Shown here: one piece after another, positions 9,167 to 20,573 of the stretch
How the letters are laid out: each line of letters starts with the position of its first letter
Numbering within the stretch: the stretch's first letter is position 1
The notes under the pieces: model-generated
Seen by the model: only the letters and a program-made list of their open reading frames with translations
Told to the model about the DNA's origin: nothing
Database searches by the model: none
Assembly: GCA_022592445.1 (NCBI GenBank)
Contig: JABYQR010000127.1
Span: forward strand, 1-64,000
Source: Cytidiella melzeri
Lineage: Eukaryota > Basidiomycota > Agaricomycetes > Polyporales > Irpicaceae
Direction of reading: 5' to 3'
Length of the DNA: 64,000 nucleotides
Made by a program: the position numbers and the translations under genes

Positions 9167-12100
9167 ATGGGCGGTATCGACGACATAATCGACCAAAGTG
9201 CTAACTCGCGGACGCTGGCGCCCGCTGCCGTGGGCTCTCAGGTTGCGCTAATGACTCTCATTTCAGTGAGTTTCGTCGCATAGAACTCAGGAACTCTACC
9301 AATGCGGACTGGTTCCAGGGTATCACTATCATCGTCTTCAACATTCTACGACCAAGGAATAAGGCACGTATCAATGAAGAGCAATATAGGATGGTACATT
9401 GACAGCCACACAGATTGTCTACGAGCCGAAAGTCAAATATCATGAAGGCGACAAGGAGCCGCCTCGCATATCAGACTCCATATTTGGCTGGATTTCTCCC
9501 TTACTGCACACAAAGGAACCGGTTCTGGTCGACAAGATTGGTCTGGACGCTGCCATATTTCTCAGGTTCCTGCGCATGATGCGGTGGCTTTTCACCGGTA
9601 TCGCTCTCCTCACATGCACCGCCCTTATCCCAATCAACGTCACCAACTCGATCAAGAACGTTACCAGTGACAAACGCGACGGACTTTCAATCCTCACTAT
9701 CCGGGACGTCAAAGGCGACATCCTCTTTGCTCACGTTGCCGCAACTTATCTCATTTGCATTATGGTCATGGGCTTTGTGTGGGTGAACTGGAGAGCGGTC
9801 GTGCGACTACGAGCGGAATGGTTCAGGTCCCCGGAATATGTCAAATCATTCTATGCACGCACACTCATGATCACCAGCGTACCGAAGAGCTTACAATCTG
9901 ACGAGGGCCTTCGCGCAATATTTGAGAGCACTCAGGCCCCTTATCCAACGACCTCGGTGCATATTGGACGTCAAGTGGGAAGACTTCCTGATCTGATTGA
10001 ATACCATAACGAGGCTGTGCGGGAATTGGAGAAGGTCCTCGTGAAGTACCTGAAGGGAGGTAGGATAGGGAAGGCGAGGCCCACAGTCCGAGTTGGTGGG
10101 TTCATGTGTCTCGGCGGGGAGAAGGAGGATGCGATTGATCTATATACGTACGTTTTCTCACATCATACCTAACGTTCTTTTGACATTTCTTGCAGTGCAA
10201 AGGTCCAGCGTGCTGAGGCTGCTGTCGAGGAGTATCGTAACCAGATTGACACTCGCAGACCAGAGTCTTACGGATTTGCCTCCATGGCTGCTGTTCCGTA
10301 CGCTCACACGGTCGCCAATCTGCTGCGGCACAAGCGTGTTAAGGGAGCACACATAAATCTGGCGCCGAATCCGAAGGACATCGTCAGTCTCGACGTGCAT
10401 TTCATTCATTCATTGAGCAAGCTGACCTTAAGGGCATTTAGATATGGAAAAACCTGAATGCCACTCCTGGCGAGCTTGCAAGCAAGAAGACGACAGGCTG
10501 GATATTTCTCATTCTCGTGTGCTTCTTCAACACCATCCCCCTGTTCATCATATCCATTCTTGCTAACTTGAGCACCGTGAGTAGTGTGTTCTCCAGGCTC
10601 CAATTTTGACATTCAGCTAAGCTTTACGAACTCATCGATCAGTTGACGGCTTTCGTCCCATTCCTCAGTACCTGGCAATCGTCATCACGGGGAACTTTCA
10701 CCTTCATTTCTGGTGTGTTGCCGCCTGCGGTATCAGCACTCTTCGGTTTCTTTCTGCCCATTATCATGCGCTGGCTCTCAAAGTATCAAGGCGCTCTCAC
10801 TCATTCGCGCTTGGACCGTGCTGTCATTGCAAGATACTTCGCTTTCCTGGTTATATCTCAGCTGATTATCTTCACCTTGATTGGTGTCATCTTCAGTATG
10901 TTTTCTGACTCCATCCGAGACGTGTTCGAGTGTTTATTGGCTTTCGCAGACTCCGTCAAGGAAATTGTCGAGCAAATTGGTGAAAAAAAGAGCTTTCAGG
11001 ATATCATTAATAACCTGCATAGTATGTATTCGGCCAGCAGCATGCACAGCGTGTACTCATTATTTGACTCAGCGTTACCCGGCACTATCAACCGCACATA
11101 CATCGACCAATCTTCGTATTGGTTGACATATTTCCCGTAAGTGCCCGCCGATTTCACCTGTAGATGTCCATGATCTCAGTTGCCTGTAATTGTGCAGTCT
11201 ACGAGGCTTTTTGGTATTCTTTGACCTAGCGCAAATCGTCAATCTCCTTTTCATCATGTTCAAGAAACAGTGAGTGCTCTTTCATGTGCTTACCAAGATA
11301 CTTGGCACTGAAAGATTGCGCTGTTCGCGTGTGATAGTTTCTTGGGCCGTACTCCACGGGAAATTCGCGATTGGACCCAGCCTCCCGAATTCCAGTACGC
11401 GATATATTTGTGAGCACTGTTCCCATGCTTTCCTCTTTGTATTAATACTGAAAGGATTTATAGCTCAAACATTGTGTGTACAATATGAATATGGGCCGTG
11501 ATGTGATGTTACTGACGCTTGACATAGCTGTTCATGGGCATCGTTGGGCTTGTTTTTGCTCCCCTGGCTCCTTTGGTCCCTGTTGCTGCTGCCATAGTGA
11601 TGTGGATCTGTTCATGGGTATACAAGTATCAGCTTATGTTCGTCTTTATCACCCGCATTGAGACGGGAGGAGTGAGTGTCTCGCCAGGCGAAAATCAATC
11701 ATCGACTAACTTTATGAGCAGCGATTGTGGAACGTGATCATCAACCGTCTGTTCACGGGTCTGATACTTATGCAGCTACTAATGGTTCTCAGTACGTAGT
11801 ATACTACATCTGTCATGGGCGTTGCCGAGACTGACAATTGTCGCAGCGATTGGTCTACAGAAGGGCTGGACATCGTACTACTGGGTATCCACCATCCCAC
11901 CGGTGTTGATTGTTCTCGCCTTCAAGGTCTACTGCACTCGTGTCTTCAACCCACGGTTCAACTTCTACATTCCTACTCAAGAAGAGCTCCGCGTTGCTCA
12001 GATGCACGCTACCCATTCAGACAGTCATGGCAAAGGTCTATCTAAACGGTTCGGGCATCCTGCGCTGCATCAGGAGCTGTTCACTCCCATGGTGCACGCG

Positions 12101-12769
12101 AATATGACCCATTTGCTCCCGGAAGTGTACAGAGGCAAGATAGGTAATACCCGTACGAAGCTTGACGAGTATGGTGGCACGAAGGTCGATGCTGCCGTCG
12201 TTGCTGGTATCAAGATTGCTGCTATTGAACAAGTGAGTTTCTTCTCGTGAAGGTTCTGTAAACTACTCACAATATCTCGCTGAAACCAGCGCGATCTCGA
12301 ATACGACCCAGCACTATATCGTCGCGACCGTGGCGAACTCGACTGGGACGCTCGATCTGTCAACTCAAGCAACATGCTCGCACATGCGAAGTCAGAGTAC
12401 GGAGGAGGCCGTGCGTCTCCTGCGCCGTCCGCAATGGCCAACTACGACAAATATCTCGCTCAGGGCACCCACGCCGAGATCGAGATGAACAGATTCGATA
12501 CAGACCAGCTACCGCTGCTCACCGCTCAGCAACGGCAACCTTGGGCGTCCGCCAGCAACGTTAGCTTGGGGTACTCACCTTATCCTACACCTGAGCACGA
12601 GGTTCCTCCGATGCCCTACATGCCGCAGACGCAAGACTACCGTCAGGCGTCGCTTCACCGGCCCTACCCTACTGATGGCTCGGTTTACCCGCCTTCACCT
12701 CCACAACCGCAGCAACCGCGAGGCGAGGTAAACATGGCTGGTCGAGGTGCACGCGGTAATGTTTATTGA
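9167..12769 (+). CDS. Calcium-permeable stress-gated cation channel, CSC1/OSCA/TMEM63 family (13 exons)
   Basis: Exons are 9167-9265, 9319-9363, 9414-10147, 10196-10382, 10442-10576, 10643-11136, 11198-11269, 11338-11409, 11464-11473, 11528-11671, 11722-11791, 11847-12232 and 12290-12769, giving 975 residues. The order is the family's: N-terminal RSN1_TM segment with IVYEPKVKYHEGDKEPPRIS, the PHM7_cyt loop (LMITSVPKSL to LAPNPKDI), then the RSN1_7TM (DUF221) region (SGVLPPAVSALFGFFLPI, ALTHSRLDRAVIARYFAF, RTPREIRDWTQPPEFQYA). The C-terminal ~160 residues are a Pro/Gln-rich cytosolic tail. OSCA/TMEM63 proteins are mechanically or osmotically gated cation channels. Two oddities are a 10-nt micro-exon (11464-11473) and a probable GC-AG intron (9364-9413). 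The 10-nt exon restores SNI between QYAIYF and LFMG. Confidence 0.92.
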
Positions 12770-13205
12770 GTCGGGTTCCCCTCTCGTTAGTGAGTAGATA
12801 GTTTTGTATTGATTTTGCTTGCTGCTTCATGTATCGGGACCCTGCTGCTGTTTCACGTAGCGATTATTCTGTTGCTCTGCTTTCTGGTGTTTGCGTATGG
12901 ACAACGTCTTGAGTTTATTTGTATTAATCTAGCTACCATATGTTACAACCACAGTAGACAAGCAAGGAATTAAAGGGTCGTATATGAAAGGGTCAAGTCG
13001 TTCGCGAAAAGCGGCAACGGTGATGCCATTGACTATAGTAAAGAGGACCTTAAGGCTTATATGTTGTGAGGTAAGATTTGAATTCGTCTTCCCGTCTGGG
13101 CTCATATAAAAACTCTCTGCCGCTGTGGAACATTCAACACCAATCTCAATTGGAAGGGAATGTCTCACCTGACACCTGCAGCTCGAGGCTGACCGTTGTC
13201 TGAAC
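12770..13205. other. Intergenic between converging genes
   Basis: Expected 3' untranslated sequence of the channel gene (plus) and the coiled-coil gene (minus). No further gene is seen; the minus frame at 12929-13288 overlaps the coiled-coil gene and has no domain. Confidence 0.6.
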
Positions 13206-13945
13206 TCAGCTATCAGAAGATACATCACTCGTAGGCAATGCGAGTATGAAAATATCATCCTCATCAGAATGAGGTGGAGATACAACAAGACGAACTTGTC
13301 TGGTAACAGTCATTGTTGGGGAAAATATCCGAGAAGGCAGCGGAAGAGTGCCTTCCCATGTAGGGGAACTAACATGCGGCGCGGCAGGAGTCGAAACTCT
13401 AGATCTAGCTCCAAGGTCAGAGTCTGACATAGGAATGTCAGGTTCTGAATCTGAATATTCAGGAGTGCTGTCATGTGGATAGTGGACAGCTTGGAGCGGA
13501 GGAGAAAGTGGTGCAGATTGAAGGTTGTCGGAATGGATGTCTTCGAATTGCAGGTATTCTTCTACACCATCTAGGCTGATAAGGTGGTCAAGAGAAGGGT
13601 TCTGTCAAAAATAGAAATCGGTGGTCAATGACAACCTTGCTATCGGTAAAGATGACTAACAAGCTCACTATACGTTTCAAGAGGAGACACTGTCATCTGA
13701 ATATTCTCGCTCTCGTTCAACATATAGTCGTCCTTCAGGGCCGCCGTATCTTTAAGCCTCACGTTTTCCGCGGTGAGCTCGGCGATTTTCGAGTCTTTTT
13801 GGCGCAATTCGGCTTCGAGTGAGACAATGCGCTGCTGTAACGAAAGATTCATGTCATTGAACATCGAATTCTGTGCCTTGAGGTGATCCAGTTCACGTTG
13901 GTCGGTTTGAGCCTCGGCGTGTACCAGCGTGGGCTTCGGAAGCAT
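13206..13945 (-). CDS. Coiled-coil protein of unknown function
   Basis: Exons 13945-13661 and 13601-13206 (intron 59 nt, donor GTTAGT) give 226 residues. Residues about 15-75 form a heptad-rich coiled coil (LDHLKAQNSMFNDMNLSL, then IVSLEAELRQKDSKIAEL, then ENVRLKD), possibly a dimerisation region. A basic DNA-binding stretch of the bZIP kind is not visible ahead of it. The second half is Ser/Pro/Asp-rich (TPEYSDSEPDIPMSDSDL) and probably disordered. Only phase 0 at the acceptor avoids stop codons, which supports the intron. A TATAAAT lies about 17-23 nt upstream of the ATG. No family was recognised. Confidence 0.6.
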
Positions 13946-16178
13946 ATGAGTACATTGATTTATAAGTGCCGGCTTGGACACAGACCTTTTTGCTCGCCTG
14001 TATAGCGAGCGCAGTATTTATGAGCTTCATTATTTCATCAGCTCCTTTCTGTATTGCTGGAGAGGGTATGCTTGGGATCGACTGTATTGAGAATCGTATT
14101 TATGAGCGAAACCTCATGAAACACAATCATACACTCGAAACTTACCTGCTGTGCATTTTGCGGCGAAGTCATAGCGGCGTGAGGCTGTGGATGCGCACTG
14201 GTGGTAACTCGAGATGTCGACGGCCGAGCAGCGCGTTCCGAGTCCGACGTTGTTTGAAACGCAAGCTGTTGCCAAACAAACCGGAGCGGCCGGCCGGCTG
14301 CCTAAACAAGGACCAACCAAGTTCAGGCTTGGTCGGACTCGTCCTCCCATGCATGCTTGTTGCTCAAAGCACATCGGCTCATCCTATCCCACAACCTTCA
14401 CACAGCGCAGGTCTAGCGTCAAATGACTCGTGCAGCTTTGTCTCCACGTTGAGTACCTGACTAGAGTTACTTGCGCACTGCTACCGACCAAGCTCGCCGC
14501 TAGGCTACAAGGAACTTGACACACCAAAGTTCATTCGTGTCTCGACGTGAAACCCTCTAAGCAGTTCTCGCCTTGCTTCCGATTGGATAATCAATTCACA
14601 GCAGTAATACAACCCATCACCAATTCCGATCCTCGCGAGAAGACTGTACCTCTGGTGGACACCGTGACGGGTTCCGTTAGACCAGCCCGGTGCGACAAGT
14701 GCAGAGTGATACACATGAAGGGCCGGCGGTGTAATACTGCGATGAGAATCTAGATGCGTATGCTCCGCCTTTTGCATGCTGCGGTAGGGATATGAAGATT
14801 ATGGTGTCCTTTAGTTGATCAGAGCACTTCGTAACCTTTTCACAAGCCTTATGCGACTAGACCATCTGGAACCACCTGAATTAAGTGAAAATTTGTGGTC
14901 TACAACTAGAGTTGGGCGTCGCACCCCTCGTCAAAAACGAAAACCATGTCTCAATCTGTTGCTCATCTAGAGCAGGCCGGAAAACGCAAACCTCGAACCA
15001 TGGACCATGTTCTCGTATTAGACGGCAGTGCTAGACGCAAACAAGCCGTCCGTTAGTCCGGATGCTCACGGTGACGGTACAGTAGAAATCCATATCACCG
15101 TACATATCTGATCAAAGTCGAATGTCTATAACAACATTTGACTCCACGGTGCATGTCTATGACACCTCGGTTTTCGTCTCGTCATGTCTCTCTTCCCGCT
15201 CATTCTGAAAGGATGATGGATCTTGAATTGATCTAACAGTCGCATCTAGAGGGAGCCAGTGTGCGTGCTGTAACAGACGGCGAAGACTCACGCGTGAAAC
15301 GGTTTATTCGTAGACCTGGCAGGCTTACAGTGAGTATTGAACTGGAGAATAAAGCAGAGGCACTCATAAATGCACAGGACTGCCGTTCGAAACCTCTTAA
15401 CATTGCTGCCAGCATAGCACGCTCAAAGTGCAGCTTATGGATCTGCTCTATGTGCGGCTATGATAGGAGCGCTGCCATGTCAGTGTTTCCTCCTCATTAC
15501 CTCAGTCTTGTGCAATGATATTTCTGCATAACCAAGAGACGAATTACGATGTCGAAAAAGAGCTGCAGAATGATCAACGGCGGATTGAGCCCTGGGATGA
15601 GTCTCGTTGATCAGCGTGCGTGCAGAGAAAGGCGTCGAGGTGAGCATGTTCCTCGGCATAAATCCAAATTGCAACTGTTATCTTGTCCCCTTTTAGTACT
15701 GAATCTGAAGCGTGGCTTCGGCTAGTGGCTGCTCCTTTTAAAGGGCACAATGTTTGTCAGGTACATATCCCGACCTTTCGGGGATTCACCTCACTCACAA
15801 GTTTTGGCTTGTCAGGTCTACAGTACATGCGTTCCGTAGACCCCAACTCTCCGACAAAAACTCAAGCGATCTACATTGTGACACTCTGTATGCGCACAAA
15901 GGGATTGGTGTGACAATCCGTCTAGAGATGTATGTATGCCAACTCATCTCACCACACAGCTACCCTGCTATTTGATCCAAAATATAAAACATGTATTAGC
16001 GGCCTGCACACCGGTAGTGTGTGTGTAATATGCTGCTTGGTTACAAGCTGGTACCGTGGGGACAATTGCCGATCGGGATACACCACTCTGGATCCGCCCA
16101 GTGCGAGTGCCACCCGATCAATTGACCCGCTCGTACTAGTTCGCATTGACACTCCCGGCAAGCTCAACACTCAGCAAC
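13946..16178. other. 2.2-kb intergenic stretch without a recognisable gene
   Basis: Many short frames occur on both strands but none has a domain, a consistent intron pattern or codon periodicity that I could see. It contains the promoter of the coiled-coil gene at its left end. Confidence 0.5.
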
Positions 16179-16179
16179 A

Positions 16180-16188
16180 TATATAAAG
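16180..16188 (+). promoter_or_regulatory. TATA box of the aldo-keto reductase gene
   Basis: TATATAAAG lies 52 nt upstream of the ATG at 16240, a usual position for a fungal TATA box. Confidence 0.65.
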
Positions 16189-16239
16189 GTGCTGAAGTGC
16201 GACTGACCACTCTACTGCCATCGCACCTCTCAAACCATC

Positions 16240-17655
16240 ATGAGCAACTTTTGGGTGGCACCCCTTCCTGAGCCTCCGACAAAGCTCGGCCGGCATCGTC
16301 AGCTCTCCCCTCTGGCCGGCATCCATGTCTCTCCCATTCAGCTCGGCGCCATGAGCATCGGCGACAAATGGGGTCCGGGTGGCATGGGTGAAATGAACAA
16401 AGAGGATAGCTTCAAGCTGCTCGATGCATTTTACGACGCGGGAGGTAATTTTATCGACACAGCGAGCAATTAGTGAGTACACGCGCTTAGTTATTACCAC
16501 GTTACTTACACCTGTGTAGTCAGGATGAGACTTCTGAGCTGTTCATAGGCGAATGGATGGAGAAGCGAGGCATTCGTGACCAAATGGTGGTTGCTACCAA
16601 GGTTAGCTACTTGTCTGCGTATTTGACGGGGCTTATCGGCATCATAGTACACAACCAACTACAAACGAGGCGAGAATATCCCGCAAAAGACTTCCTTCGT
16701 TGGAAACAATACAAAGTCAATGCACATCTCTGTCGAACGCTCCCTCGAAAAGCTCCGCACCAGCTACATCGATATCCTCTATCTACACTGGTGGGATTAT
16801 ACCACTAGTGTTGAGGAGGTCATGAACAGCTTGCACAACCTTGTCGCCCAGGGCAAGGTCCTTTATCTCGGCGTATCGGACACGCCTGCGTGGGTCGTTT
16901 CAAAGGCTAACACGTACGCGAAAATGGCCGGTAAGACGCCCTTCGTGATTTATCAGGGAGCTTGGAGTATCATGCAGCGCGATCTGGAGCGAGACATAAT
17001 TCCCATGTGCCTTAGCGAAGGTAAGTTGTGACGAGACAGTGACTAGGCTTCTTTTAGTCTGACTTTGTCGTATCAGGTCTCGCCTTGGCTCCTTGGAACG
17101 TGCTCGCTGGAGGCAAGTTCCGCACCGATGCTGAGGAGGAGAAACGCCGCCAAACTGGAGAGCAAGGGCGTCAGATCATGGGTCCCTGGGAGCGCAACGA
17201 GCAAGAGCGTAAAGTTAGCCATGCTCTCGAGAAGGTGGCACAGGAAGTGGGAGCTAAGCATATTACTGCCGGTACGTAGTATTACTCAATGTACTTCCAC
17301 TCTCCTCGAGGTCTCTCACCTTGTTTTTGTAGTCGCTATTGCGTATCTCATGCAGAAGGTTCCTTACGTCTTTCCTATCATCGGTGGTCGCAAGGTCGAA
17401 CATCTTCACGCAAACATTGAGGCCCTCGAGATTTCCCTGAGCAAAGAGCAAGTCAGCTACCTTGAAAGCATCGTGCCGTTTGACAAAGGGTTTCCGTTCA
17501 ACTTATTCGTAAGTCTTGGTTATTCTGCGCTGAGTTTGTATGAGCTCAAATCGTGTGGCCAGGGCGACGGATCCGACTACAACATGCTCTTCAAGACTGC
17601 AGGACATTTTGACATGTGGCCTCGTGCTGGAGCGATTCGTCCGCAGCCGACATGA
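16240..17655 (+). CDS. Aldo-keto reductase, aryl-alcohol dehydrogenase (AAD) type
   Basis: Six exons (16240-16472, 16520-16601, 16648-17020, 17077-17271, 17333-17508, 17563-17655) encode 383 residues, full length for the fungal AAD group. The AKR tetrad is present: Asp73 and Tyr78 in FIDTASNYQDE, Lys105 in VVATK, and His near 153 in YLHWWDY. NADPH-binding features near the C terminus ([16 protein letters not shown]) are intact. These cytosolic enzymes reduce aromatic aldehydes to alcohols with NADPH; in wood- and litter-decay fungi they supply aryl alcohols to the ligninolytic oxidase cycle. The exact substrate cannot be read from sequence. The gene has its own TATA box and no functionally linked neighbour. 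Confidence 0.95.
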
Positions 17656-18331
17656 GGTTGAGCCTGAGCCTGAGCTGCAGTGGGGAATTTTATGGTAAGA
17701 ACGCTGCAAATCTGTGGTGTATCGTAACGCAATAGCCTCCCGCGCACGTGCGGGATGTATAATATTACCGTCTACTTCGTACGGCGAGCTCATCGTCCAG
17801 AACGAACGATATCTTGAAAACGAGTCGTAACATTTCTTGACGGCCTTCATTCCTCAATGAAAACCTGAGGCTGGCGATCAGCTATACTACTAGATGCCCC
17901 TCACGCAGGTACAGCTGCAGCTGACAGAACGAGTCCGAGCCGGCTCTGCAGCCAGTCGCTCCTGGTCTGTATCTCTCACTGCTCCAACAAAAGAGTCCAT
18001 CGGTGAGCCCATTGTCGCCACCGGTCGTCGCGATATGCTCAAGTTCAATCCAGCACACGACGCCCGCTTCAAGCATTACGCGTAGTCTAGCCTAGACCAA
18101 ACGACAATGCCACGCGCTGAGCGCCGCAAGTCGGAGCGATATACAACACGCGATGCGGTGAGTTGCTAATGTAGGCTGATTGAAGCATTGCTACCACTAA
18201 AGCCGAACGTATATAGTAGTAATACTAGTTGATTGTAAAATATAGGGGGAGTGGCTGGTAAAATAGCGAAACGACTTCGAATCACTGCCCTCTACACGAC
18301 TCCCGCACAAAGTACTACCATTCGCCCTACA
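17656..18331. other. Intergenic, one weak small ORF
   Basis: A 63-codon plus-strand frame at 17894-18085 (starting MPLTQVQLQL) has no recognisable domain; the opposite strand is also open there. I do not call it a gene. Confidence 0.5.
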
Positions 18332-18992
18332 TCAGTGTCTTCCACCGGGCGAGTACGCAGGAGGATGGTCTTCGTTTGCACGGTAAGGGGGTGCAGCCTG
18401 AGTGCGCAGGGAAACTGGCCGACCACGTTGTATCTCCTCCATCACATACTTCCACGCAAGGATGAATCCAGGTCTGTTCCCGTTCGCGGCGTAATTAAGG
18501 ATCTCATGCGCTTCAATTCTTTCCTTAGCCTCCACACACCACCCGTGCCATTGCTCGGCTGTGTAACCGTAATCCATGGGGTTAACCCGTGGTTGCAACA
18601 CTTTAGCGTTGTCGCGGATGGAGAGCGCCTCCCCACTGCGTGCTTGGTGTTGTAGACTTTGCTCGTCAATTTTGCTGCCAGCAGCGATCGATCGGTCGTC
18701 AAGACTGGAAAGAATATTGTCAGAGAGATCTTTCCATGAACAATACAACATGAACTGCGAGTACTACTCACTGCGAGTTCTCGTCAAGTTTGAAGTGCAC
18801 GGTGGGTACAGAGGTGTGGAGGGCCGTTTGTTCGCCTATGCTCAGTCCCGCCGAGTTATCAGAGATGCCGGAGGGTGAAGGTGAATAGTAGGCACCGGCC
18901 GCGGCGTACGGGATGGCAGACGCGGACACCATAGTATGGAACGCGCCAGTGACAATGGCGGCGGGCAACACGAGAAGGGTCGAGAAACGCAT
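18332..18992 (-). CDS. Small secreted or membrane-targeted protein of unknown function
   Basis: Exons 18992-18772 and 18704-18332 (67-nt intron) give 197 residues. The N terminus MRFSTLLVLPAAIVTGAF... ending near SASAIP has the charge, hydrophobic core and small residues of a secretion signal. The rest is hydrophilic. The C terminus holds APPYRANE and HPPAYSP, the latter a PPxY motif. PPxY normally binds cytosolic WW domains, so its presence in a protein with a signal peptide is odd; the N-terminal segment may instead be a membrane anchor. No domain was recognised. Confidence 0.6.
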
Positions 18993-19201
18993 GACGAGCG
19001 AGAGGATATAATGTTGACAGGCTATTCGGAAAGAGCTATAAGGATGATTTCAGTACGGTGACCCGAAAGGGAGTTAACCATGGATAACGATTTATTGAGT
19101 ACTCACCGACCTGCGCTGGAAAGACTTGGGGCTGTCCGGACTCGGAACGGTGGAATGGGGGCTTATATAGCTGCCAACATCACCTAGGGGCACAATCAAT
19201 G

Positions 19202-19210
19202 AGTCACGAC

Positions 19211-19258
<48 letters not shown>

Positions 19259-19607
19259 CCTCCTTGTTTATTGTCCTCGAGGGCTGTGCCCTATGGTAGA
19301 CAAAATACATCCGTGCTACCATACCGTAAAATGTGTGTGACTATAAAGCGATCAAGATCATAACGTGTAGGGCACTAGGTACCCCAATCGCGCGTCGGAG
19401 GGTGTTTGTAATTAATGTGAGTGTAATGTGGTGAGCAGGTCGGGAAAGAAGGGATAAGGTGCGCTTGTGGACTCGAGAGGCTCTGCCGACTTAACGGGAG
19501 AGGCTGGGATCTAAACCTGCTACCCTTCGTGGTGAACGTTGGTCCCCTGGGCTATAGCCTCTTGCGGTAGCAGGGAGCCGGGTTGCGGTCCTCCAGTCAC
19601 GACGTTT
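19202..19607 (-). mobile_element. SINE-like retroposon with 47-nt poly(A) and 13-bp target duplication
   Basis: The plus strand shows a run of 47 T (19212-19258), the poly(A) tail of a minus-strand element whose body runs to 19594. Both ends are flanked by agtcacgacgttt (19202-19214 and 19595-19607), a 13-bp target-site duplication that overlaps the T run by 3 nt. On the minus strand the body has TAGCCCAGGGG (19554-19544), matching a pol III A box. GGTTTAGATCC (19517-19507) resembles a B box with three mismatches, 37 nt downstream. There is no coding frame. Together this indicates a tRNA-like SINE mobilised by LINE machinery. The A/B-box reading is inference; tail plus TSD is direct. Confidence 0.75.
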
Positions 19608-20573
19608 AAACAGTAGCTAATCATAAGAAAGATCGAACATCTTCAGTGTTCACCTCCTGTAGAATGCCTGTAAGGTACTATGTTCATGGAACATGTTCGG
19701 GCTACAGCCTCCAGCTCCGAAACATGCGTCACGTTCCGTTAGTCTCCTACCCAGACGATCTGCGTTTCGTAGATTTGCTCAATGCACCCCCTGGAGCGAA
19801 TGGTACTGTCCCCCTATGTTCTGGCTGGCTCTACTGCAACGTGAGCTGGCTCCCATACAGCTGCCGTTCAAGAGGGCGAGTCGCGGCGGCCCGCTCGACG
19901 CCCTCCTAGTAGGACTTGGAGAGAACAGGGCAAAACTACTACTCAGGCTGTCACAGATGAGGCTGTGGATTTGGCCGCGCTGGTGCCGAAACGTAACAGG
20001 GGACTGGTGGATAGCTTTTTTTCACATAGATTGGGTTTTGTTGCTTCAAGGGTGATGACGACCAATTCTATCAATCAAAACTCAATCAACTCGCAAGCTG
20101 TGAGATAAGCTCAACCTGAAACGGCCACCAGTGTCTGTTTGTTTTACGTTATTGAAATAAAACCCCTTTTCTAGATAAGGGTTGCCAGTGCGGCTTTGTG
20201 GCGCTCACGCTTCATATGTGAACATATCAAAAGCTGACGACATAGGCCGAATGAGACGGTCAAAATTCCCGGTTACACATGTCGTATTTGTGTATAGCTA
20301 GAGGAGTGATGAGAAACATAAGCTGTATCGAGTAAATTTCGGGCGGTGTCGGTTTTTGGTCCTGGCACCAGTGGCTTCTGCGGGATTACTGTGACTTGGA
20401 TACTATTGGCATTGTAAAAATATTTCCCGAAATGCAAAGCGTGTTTGAGTCACATGTTGGGAGCAGTACGATAATTACGAGTGCACTCTTGTATTGCTAC
20501 GTCAATATTGAGATTGTTAAGCTACGATACTACTGACCGTCAACCGATTCAGCCTGCGCTGCGCCGTCCTCAC
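19608..20573. other. Intergenic, no gene seen
   Basis: Frames at 19646-20055 have no domain or splice structure. The right end is presumably the 3' untranslated region of the glycosyltransferase gene. Confidence 0.5.

Noticed and set aside
19092..19322. Minus-strand frame encoding a long poly-lysine run
   Set aside because: The lysines come from the poly(A) tail of the SINE-like element; it is not a protein gene.
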